A DNA stretch of 5,146 nt from contig DATFYI010000335.1 of assembly GCA_035315125.1 (NCBI GenBank), forward strand, positions 1-5,146. Direction: 5' to 3'. The notes under the pieces were generated by a model that searched no databases, was not told where the DNA came from, and saw only the letters and a program-made list of their open reading frames with translations. Both the position numbers and the translations under genes were made by a program. The stretch comes from DATFYI01 sp035315125 (lineage in GTDB: Bacteria > Chloroflexota > Anaerolineae > Anaerolineales > Anaerolineaceae). Below, piece by piece: positions 1 to 4,034 of this stretch (position 1 is its first letter; each line of letters begins with the position of its first letter).

Positions 1-122
1 TCTGCCGCGCTGGCGCCCCAATGGGTGTGCCACGGCAGCAGCACCAGTATATATACAATCACAAAAAGCACTACCAGGACAGGAATAATTACAAGAGCTG
101 TTGAGCAAGATTTTTTAAACAC
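1..122 (-). CDS. Membrane-anchored SRPBCC-like protein, N-terminal fragment (continues off left edge)
   Basis: The reverse strand reads an open frame from a GTG at 122-120 to the window edge (40 codons). GGAGA at 133-129 lies 6 bases before the GTG, a good ribosome binding site. An in-frame TGA at 155-153 limits the frame, and no ATG lies between it and the GTG. The peptide begins MFKKSCSTALVII, continues as one strongly hydrophobic helix (about residues 9-31), then reads LLPWHTHWGASAA. A single N-terminal membrane helix followed by a PWHxxWGA-type motif resembles the start of membrane-anchored SRPBCC (polyketide cyclase/dehydrase-like) proteins that continue with a PGD motif. That is family recollection, and the domain itself is outside the window. 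Lys residues before the helix predict that the N-terminus is inside the cell and the domain outside. The gene is divergent from the one at 313 and shares its regulatory region. That it is a gene is fairly sure; the family is tentative. Confidence 0.62.
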   Translation of the reverse strand, partial: MFKKSCSTALVIIPVLVVLFVIVYILVLLPWHTHWGASAA

Positions 123-174
123 CAGGCGTCTCCAGATTTTATGGGATGGGTCTCAACGAACTAATATTCTTTTA

Positions 175-203
175 ATTATGCCTCAAGAGAGCCATTTTCA
201 CAA
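175..203 (-). promoter_or_regulatory. Leftward sigma70-type promoter for the minus-strand membrane gene
   Basis: Read on the reverse strand: TTGTGA (203-198), a 17-base spacer, then CATAAT (180-175). This is four and five matches out of six to TTGACA and TATAAT. Transcription would start near 168, leaving a leader of about 46 bases before the GTG at 122. The -35 lies inside the first 11-bp repeat (197-204), so a regulator on the repeats would compete with or contact RNA polymerase here. Confidence 0.55.
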
Positions 204-240
204 CACTTCCCCAATACATTCATAACTTCTTCACAACCTG
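197..240 (+). promoter_or_regulatory. Operator: four direct repeats with 11-bp period, PhoB/OmpR-type
   Basis: Four copies begin at 197, 208, 219 and 230: TTCACAAC, TCCCCAAT, TTCATAAC and TTCACAAC. The spacing is exactly 11 bp. T1, C3, A6 and A7 are identical in all four copies, and the first and fourth are identical over 8 bases. Direct repeats at one helical turn are the usual target of OmpR/PhoB winged-helix regulators bound head to tail; the Pho boxes of Bacillus PhoP and Escherichia coli PhoB have this spacing. The array lies between two divergent genes. It covers the -35 of the leftward promoter and ends 4 bp before the -10 of the rightward one. The likely binder is the OmpR-type regulator encoded at 1365-2057, which is an inference. 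Confidence 0.6.
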
Positions 241-241
241 C

Positions 242-250
242 TGGCATACT
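242..250 (+). promoter_or_regulatory. Extended -10 of an activator-dependent promoter for the gene at 313
   Basis: TGG followed by CATACT (245-250) forms an extended -10 element. A -35 at the normal distance would fall near 222-227 (ATAACT), which is not a recognisable -35 and lies within the 11-bp repeat array. A promoter with repeats replacing the -35 is typical of class II activation by PhoB-like regulators. Transcription would start near 257, giving a leader of about 56 bases. Confidence 0.45.
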
Positions 251-269
251 GAAAACAAGTTGGAGCACA

Positions 270-300
270 ATTCAAGCGCTCGTCATTCAAATAACTCGTC
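270..300 (+). repeat. Imperfect tandem repeat in the leader of the gene at 313
   Basis: ATTCAA-gcg-CTCGTC (270-284) is followed directly by ATTCAA-ataa-CTCGTC (285-300), two units that differ only in the 3-4 base centre. The second unit abuts the AGGAGG ribosome binding site at 301-306. Its role is unknown: it could be a second protein site, a control element in the mRNA leader, or chance. Confidence 0.5.
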
Positions 301-312
301 AGGAGGTAAACA

Positions 313-768
313 ATGTTTCGCTTTAGTACTTTATGGAGGATCTTGATGATCCTGGTTCTGGTAGCCTTATTAGCAGGCGCCGGTACTGCACTTTACCATG
401 CCGGTTTGGCGCAGGGTTATCAAGCCGGTGTTGCGGCTGCCGCTAAGACTGGCAGTGGAACCACACCCCAGCTGCCTTATTATGGTTATGGCTATCCGCC
501 ATTCGGCTTTTATCCTGGTATCGGATATCCTGGGTTTTTCCCATTTTTTGGCCCGCTCATCGGGATCGGGTTCTTCCTGCTGATTTTCGTCCTGATAAGC
601 GGGGTATTTCGCTTCGCTTTCAGGCGTCATTGGGCCGGTCGTGGCGACTGGGGCTACGGTCCAGGACCTTGGGGCCAGGGTCCACATGGTTGGGGCTATG
701 GTCCGGCAGGCAAAGATCCTTCCAACCCACAGTCTGAAAAGACCCAGGGGCCTACCCAATCAGCTTGA
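313..768 (+). CDS. Two-helix membrane protein with Gly/Tyr/Pro-rich loop and tail, unknown function
   Basis: This 151-residue protein starts at an ATG 6 bases after a perfect AGGAGG (301-306). It has two predicted membrane helices, about residues 8-28 and 79-100. Between them lies a loop that begins Ala-rich (36-44) and becomes rich in Tyr, Pro, Gly and Phe (52-78, including YYGYGYPPFGFYPGIGYPGF). The second helix is followed by a basic stretch (RFAFRRHW) and a glycine/tryptophan-rich tail with two WGYGP copies (113-117 and 127-131), ending in a polar segment. Charge distribution places both ends in the cytoplasm and the aromatic loop outside. No enzymatic motif is visible and I recognise no named family. 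The clean start, strong ribosome binding site and typical membrane-protein layout make it a real gene. It has its own regulated promoter, so the adjacent two-component system probably controls it; it may be an envelope-stress or envelope-structure protein (inference). Confidence 0.82.
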   Translation: MFRFSTLWRILMILVLVALLAGAGTALYHAGLAQGYQAGVAAAAKTGSGTTPQLPYYGYGYPPFGFYPGIGYPGFFPFFGPLIGIGFFLLIFVLISGVFRFAFRRHWAGRGDWGYGPGPWGQGPHGWGYGPAGKDPSNPQSEKTQGPTQSA

Positions 769-803
769 ATCAGGTTTTTAGATCATGAGATCAAATACTT
801 CGC

Positions 804-839
804 TTTGCAACTGGCGCAGCATGCTGCGCCAGTTGCAAA
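804..839. terminator. Perfect 36-bp palindrome, possible terminator without a U-tract
   Basis: Both halves (804-821 and 822-839) are exact reverse complements, centred on GCATGC. As RNA this forms a 16-bp stem with a CATG loop, with the GC-rich part (CTGGCGCAG) nearest the loop. It starts 35 bases after the stop codon of the gene at 313, where a terminator is expected. It is not followed by a T run on either strand; the flanks are AAAA to the right and GCGAAG on the reverse strand. It could be a terminator of unusual form, an mRNA 3'-end stabiliser, or a protein binding site. Confidence 0.5.
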
Positions 840-845
840 ACATCT

Positions 846-875
846 GCAAAAAAGAATAGCCCTGTTATTTTTTGC
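846..875 (+). terminator. A/T-rich hairpin with T run, possible second terminator element
   Basis: GCAAAAAA (846-853) pairs exactly with TTTTTTGC (868-875). Further weaker pairs (AATA with TGTT, one of them G-U, after a G/A mismatch) extend the stem to about 12 pairs around GCCC. An A run, short stem and T run 7 bases after the perfect palindrome could supply the U-tract that the palindrome lacks. The 3' arm overlaps the TTGCCA -35 of the next operon. The stem is weak, so this is tentative. Confidence 0.3.
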
Positions 876-899
876 CAAAAATTGATTACAATGGATAAT
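872..899 (+). promoter_or_regulatory. Sigma70-type promoter of the membrane protein/regulator/kinase operon
   Basis: TTGCCA (872-877), a 16-base spacer and GATAAT (894-899) precede the operon. Transcription would start near 906, leaving a leader of about 49 bases. No copy of the TTCACAAC repeat is visible here, so there is no sign that this operon is controlled by the same sites as the divergent genes. ATTG-ATTA-CAAT (881-892) in the spacer is a small inverted repeat. Confidence 0.5.
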
Positions 900-954
900 G
901 ATAGATTTCAGGTTTTGTTAGAAAAGATCAATTGTCAGCAAGGGGAAAAATAAG

Positions 955-1362
955 ATGAAAACTGCTACTACTGTCGCCAGCATGTTAGTTCGTTTGACCG
1001 GTCTGATCCAAATTGTATTGGGTATACTTTTCTGGACCGGCAATGCCATTAACCTGATCTCGCTTCACATCCTATCCGGAACTGTGCTGGTGCTATCACT
1101 CTGGACACTGGCCATCCTGGCCCGCCGATCAGGCCTGCGGGCTGGCGTTGTAGCCCTGTCAATGATCCTGGGCTTGATTACATTGGCCTTGGGTCTTGTC
1201 CAAAGTGATCTGTTGGTTAACTCCAGCCATTGGATTATTCAGGTCGTACACTTGCTATTGGGTCTGAGCGCCATCGGCCTGGCAGAAGGACTGGCAGCCA
1301 GAATTAAGCACGATCGTATGCCTGAAAAGACTCTGACTGGCCAGCCTGAACGGACCGATTAA
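955..1362 (+). CDS. Four-helix membrane protein with an internal repeat, unknown function
   Basis: This 135-residue protein has four predicted membrane helices (about 9-28, 33-55, 63-84, 93-114), short loops and a polar, charged C-terminal tail. The start is supported by AGGGG (941-945), 9 bases before the ATG. The two halves resemble each other: GLIQIVLG (16-23) matches GLITLALG (73-80) in the first helix of each pair, and an HxxxG motif (H38-G42 and H99-G103) follows in the second. A third histidine, H92, lies at the head of the last helix. Paired histidines in helices can bind heme or metal, but nothing here proves that. No family name is recognised. It ends 2 bp before the response regulator and is co-transcribed with it and the kinase, so it may sense, modulate or be the accessory membrane partner of that system (inference). 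Confidence 0.8.
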   Translation: MKTATTVASMLVRLTGLIQIVLGILFWTGNAINLISLHILSGTVLVLSLWTLAILARRSGLRAGVVALSMILGLITLALGLVQSDLLVNSSHWIIQVVHLLLGLSAIGLAEGLAARIKHDRMPEKTLTGQPERTD

Positions 1363-1364
1363 TT

Positions 1365-2057
1365 ATGAATGAGCTAATCCTTGTCGTCGATGATGAAATC
1401 CTGATTGTGAAGCTGGCGCGCGATTATCTTGAGAAAGCCGGTTTCCGAGTACTGGCCGCCGCAGATGGTGCGACAGCCCTGGCTATGGCTCGCAGAGAGC
1501 ATCCCGACCTGGTCGTTCTTGATTTGATGCTGCCCGCTATGGATGGCCTGGATGTGACCCGTTCATTGCGCCGCGAAAGTGACGTCCCCATTATCATGTT
1601 GACCGCCCGAGTCGAGGAAACTGACCGGCTCATTGGTTTGGAATTAGGCGCTGATGATTATATCTCGAAGCCATTTTCTCCCCGCGAGCTGGTCGCACGG
1701 GTGCGTACTGTTTTGCGACGGAGCCGCGGCAGTATCCAGCAGTCTGGTTTGTTGCGATTAGGCGATTTAGAAATCAATCAGGAGGCCCGCACTGTTACAC
1801 GATCGGGCATCTCGGTTGAGCTTTCACGGATTGAGTTTAATCTGCTTGAAATCCTGGCCCAACGCCCCGGCCAGACTTTCACACGGGCTCAACTGCTCGA
1901 CCGCCTGCATGGAATTGCTTTTGAAGGCTACGATCGCAGCATCGATGCCCATATTAAAAACTTGCGCCGCAAGCTGGAACCCAATCCCACCGAACCGCAC
2001 TACGTGCTGACCGTCTTTGGCGTAGGCTATAAAATGAACGAGCAGCTCGAGAAATGA
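1365..2057 (+). CDS. OmpR/PhoB-family response regulator
   Basis: This 230-residue cytoplasmic regulator has a receiver domain at about 1-120 and a winged-helix DNA-binding domain at about 128-226. Receiver residues are complete: acidic pair D9/D10, phospho-acceptor D53 in VVLDLMLP, T80 in IIMLTAR and K102 in SKPF. The C-terminal domain shows the LSRIEFNLLEIL helix, the recognition helix around RSIDAHIKNLRRKLE (191-205) and the closing wing VLTVFGVGYK. Length and domain order are standard for the family. The start lies 2 bp after the upstream stop codon with no clear ribosome binding site, suggesting translational coupling. The stop overlaps the kinase start by 4 bp (ATGA), so the two are partners. 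The natural target is the 11-bp repeat array at 197-240, which fits head-to-tail dimers of this class; binding is inferred. A specific name such as PhoB or BaeR cannot be given from sequence alone. Confidence 0.95.
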   Translation: MNELILVVDDEILIVKLARDYLEKAGFRVLAAADGATALAMARREHPDLVVLDLMLPAMDGLDVTRSLRRESDVPIIMLTARVEETDRLIGLELGADDYISKPFSPRELVARVRTVLRRSRGSIQQSGLLRLGDLEINQEARTVTRSGISVELSRIEFNLLEILAQRPGQTFTRAQLLDRLHGIAFEGYDRSIDAHIKNLRRKLEPNPTEPHYVLTVFGVGYKMNEQLEK

Positions 2058-3154
2058 ATCCTTTCGACTCTCAATTCCATCACTCGCGCTTGCGTTATCG
2101 TGACCATCCAAAATGGGAACCCAAACGCAAATTTTTACTGTGGCGCCTCTTTAGATTTTTAATACCTACTATAATTTTTTTGCTCATCTTTGTGGGCGGG
2201 ATTATTTATCTGGTGGCGCGCCTGACCGGAAATAATAACCTGCCGACTTTGTGGATTTTACCGGTTGTTTTTGTTTTCGCCATCTTGTTTCCAATGATGT
2301 TTGCCATGGCTGCCAGGCGTTCTTTCTCCAGCTTTGTTAATCCGATCGCTCGAATTATGGCTGCTGCCGATGCGGTCGCAGACGGCGATTTCACTGTTCG
2401 CGTCCCGGAAGATGGGTCGGGTGAATTTGGCCGTCTGGCAAGATCTTTTAATCGTATGGTAGCCGAACTGCAACAATCCGATCAACTTCGCCGAAACCTG
2501 ACCGCCGATGTGGCTCATGAGCTGCGCACTCCTTTGCATATTATCCAGGGCAACCTGGAAGGTATTCTTGATGGTGTTTACCAGGCGGAGCCCGATCAGA
2601 TTAATCTTCTGATAGACCAAACGCGCCAACTCACTCGCCTGGTGGACGATCTTCGCACCTTATCTCTGGCGGAAGCTGGCCAGCTTTCCCTGAAAAAAGA
2701 ACCGGTCGATGTCCAGGAGCTCTTAAGCGATGTGGCTACCAGCTTCAGTGGGCAGGCTGAAGCGGCCGGCATTAATCTTAGGGTAGATATAAGGCCTGGC
2801 GACATTCCAATGATCATCTCCGGGGATGCCGGACGGCTGGACCAGGTGCTAAGCAACCTGATCGCCAATGCCCTGGTTCACACGCCATCCGGCGGCGCCA
2901 TTACGCTTTGCGCCGCCCCCCACCCACCTGGAGTGCGCATCCAGGTCGTAGATAATGGCAGCGGTATTCCCATCGAAGATCTAGCCTTTATTTTCGATCG
3001 TTTCTGGCACGGCGACCGCTCCCATCAGAACAGCAGTGGGTTGGGCCTGGCGATTGCCCGCCAATTAGTCCAGGCGCATGGCGGCTCAATTACAGTTCAA
3101 AGCCAGCTCAACCAGGGCACAACATTTACAATCGACTTACCGGATAAATCATGA
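2054..3154 (+). CDS. Membrane sensor histidine kinase (HAMP-HisKA-HATPase) with very short outer loop
   Basis: This 366-residue kinase phosphorylates itself on H155 (AHELRTP) and passes the phosphate to the regulator encoded just upstream. Order: a basic, His-rich cytoplasmic head (1-33), helix 1 (about 35-57), an outer loop of about ten residues (LTGNNNLPTL), helix 2 (about 67-87), HAMP (88-140), HisKA (145-210) and the ATP-binding domain (255-363). ATP-site boxes are intact: N box with N271 (NLIANALVHTP), G1 DNGSGI (300-305), F box FDRFW (315-319) and G2 GLGLAI (329-334). The outer loop is too short to form a ligand-binding domain, so the signal is likely to come from within the membrane or from a partner protein. 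The ATG overlaps the regulator's TGA by 4 bp, with no strong ribosome binding site, so translation is probably coupled. No clear terminator follows the gene. Confidence 0.95.
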   Translation: MNPFDSQFHHSRLRYRDHPKWEPKRKFLLWRLFRFLIPTIIFLLIFVGGIIYLVARLTGNNNLPTLWILPVVFVFAILFPMMFAMAARRSFSSFVNPIARIMAAADAVADGDFTVRVPEDGSGEFGRLARSFNRMVAELQQSDQLRRNLTADVAHELRTPLHIIQGNLEGILDGVYQAEPDQINLLIDQTRQLTRLVDDLRTLSLAEAGQLSLKKEPVDVQELLSDVATSFSGQAEAAGINLRVDIRPGDIPMIISGDAGRLDQVLSNLIANALVHTPSGGAITLCAAPHPPGVRIQVVDNGSGIPIEDLAFIFDRFWHGDRSHQNSSGLGLAIARQLVQAHGGSITVQSQLNQGTTFTIDLPDKS

Positions 3155-3214
3155 ATATTTATTTAGTTGCCTGATATTGATCTTAGATAATTTTTATGAA
3201 TTGATCAAAATCAC

Positions 3215-3243
3215 TTGAAGTTTTGGCATATCCATCTTATACT
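3215..3243 (+). promoter_or_regulatory. Strong sigma70-type promoter for the GntR-family regulator
   Basis: TTGAAG (3215-3220), a 17-base spacer and TATACT (3238-3243) form a near-consensus promoter in an AT-rich gap of 139 bp. Transcription would start near 3250, leaving a leader of about 44 bases. The rest of the gap holds only weak inverted repeats and no convincing terminator for the kinase operon. Confidence 0.6.
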
Positions 3244-3244
3244 A

Positions 3245-3266
3245 TTAGTGTATTACTGATATATCA
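3245..3266 (+). promoter_or_regulatory. Candidate operator at the GntR-gene start site
   Basis: Just after the -10, TTAGT-GTATT-ACTGA (3245-3259) is an inverted repeat with four of five arm bases paired. It overlaps the perfect 10-bp palindrome TGATATATCA (3257-3266). FCD-type GntR regulators often bind TNGTNNNACNA-like sites and repress their own promoter. The centre here is 5 rather than 3 bases, so the match is partial. Autoregulation is an inference. Confidence 0.3.
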
Positions 3267-3293
3267 TTTTTATTTTACATTCCAAATGAAGCA

Positions 3294-3992
3294 ATGAACC
3301 AGATTTCCCTGGCAGAAAAAGCCTACGCTACTATAAAAAAGGATATCATCACCTGTGTCCTTGACCCTGGCAGCCAGATTGCCCAATCCAAGCTGGTCCA
3401 GCGTTACGACTTCGGTATTACTCCTATTCGCGAAGCATTAAAACGTCTCGAACAAGAAGGTTACGTCCAATCCGTCCCGCGTTTTGGCTACATCATCACA
3501 CCCATTAACATCAAAGACATCGATGATATCTACGATCTGAGACTGATACTTGAAAAATCCTCGGTACGCCTGGCTGCTCAAAGGGCCAGTGATAAACAAT
3601 TGGCGCAACTATTGGAACGAGCAAACTTTTCGTATCGTTTCAAGGATACAGAAAGTTATGGGATATTTCTTGAGTTAAATAACGCTTTCCACGTTGCCAT
3701 TGCCCTTACATCTGGCAATCGCAAGCTGGCAGACACCCTCGCCAACCTGCTAAATGAGATGACGCGCATTTTCCATTTGGGTTTAGATTTACGCGACAGC
3801 GCCGAGGAGATGCGCAACGAGCACTTAGCCCTGGCAGAAGCCATTTCCATGCGCAATGTGGATGATGCCGAACAAATCGTCGAAGATCAAATTCTCTCTT
3901 CACGCCGTCGTGTGCTGGAAATGTTCGTTCAGCGCCGGGACCACAAAGCCATGAACGAAATTGGATTTCCAAATGTATCAGATCAAAACTGA
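3294..3992 (+). CDS. GntR-family transcriptional regulator, FadR subfamily (FCD domain)
   Basis: This 232-residue regulator has a winged helix-turn-helix at about 5-70 (LAEKAYATIKKDI, then ITPIREALKRLEQEGYV, then the wing RFGYIITP) and an all-helical FCD ligand domain at about 75-215. Length is typical of the subfamily. FCD domains usually bind a metal through an Asp-x3-His pair and two later histidines; here the matching positions read N129, H133, H177 and Q199, so two ligands are replaced. The domain may bind metal weakly or bind its effector without it. Start: the ATG fits the family N-terminus, but the upstream bases (AATGAAGC) are a poor ribosome binding site. The aminotransferase-like gene begins 42 bp downstream and is probably under its control, either in the same transcript or by repression. 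Effectors of this subfamily are mostly small organic acids or amino acids; which one is not visible. Confidence 0.92.
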   Translation: MNQISLAEKAYATIKKDIITCVLDPGSQIAQSKLVQRYDFGITPIREALKRLEQEGYVQSVPRFGYIITPINIKDIDDIYDLRLILEKSSVRLAAQRASDKQLAQLLERANFSYRFKDTESYGIFLELNNAFHVAIALTSGNRKLADTLANLLNEMTRIFHLGLDLRDSAEEMRNEHLALAEAISMRNVDDAEQIVEDQILSSRRRVLEMFVQRRDHKAMNEIGFPNVSDQN

Positions 3993-4018
3993 CCCAGTTT
4001 ATTTATGTCTATCCTTTC

Positions 4019-4026
4019 AAGGAGGG
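4019..4026 (+). promoter_or_regulatory. Ribosome binding site that sets the start of the aminotransferase-like gene
   Basis: AAGGAGGG ends 8 bases before the ATG at 4035. A GTG at 4028 is closer but out of frame, so the ATG is preferred. This site is much stronger than that of the preceding regulator, so the enzyme should be made in greater amounts from a shared transcript. Confidence 0.6.
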
Positions 4027-4034
4027 CGTGTTCT

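Noticed and set aside
25..225. Plus-strand 66-codon open frame
   Set aside because: It overlaps the minus-strand membrane gene, its promoter and the repeat array; it has no ribosome binding site and a composition unlike a protein.
370..759. Minus-strand 129-codon open frame
   Set aside because: It is opposite the well-supported membrane protein gene at 313, and its Arg/Thr/Pro-rich translation has no domain; it is a shadow of that gene's codon pattern.
781..792. GATC-ATGA-GATC small inverted repeat
   Set aside because: Four-base arms are expected by chance, and the adjacent perfect palindrome explains the region better.
1824..2111. Minus-strand 95-codon open frame across the regulator/kinase junction
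   Set aside because: It is antisense to the DNA-binding domain and the ATGA overlap, with no motif.
2258..2629. Minus-strand 123-codon open frame within the kinase gene
   Set aside because: It lies antisense to intact HAMP and HisKA domains and has no recognisable motif or start signal.
3177..3208. TTGATC...GATCAA inverted repeat after the kinase gene as a terminator
   Set aside because: The arms are only 6 bp and AT-rich, the loop is 20 bases and no T run follows; it is not convincing as a terminator.
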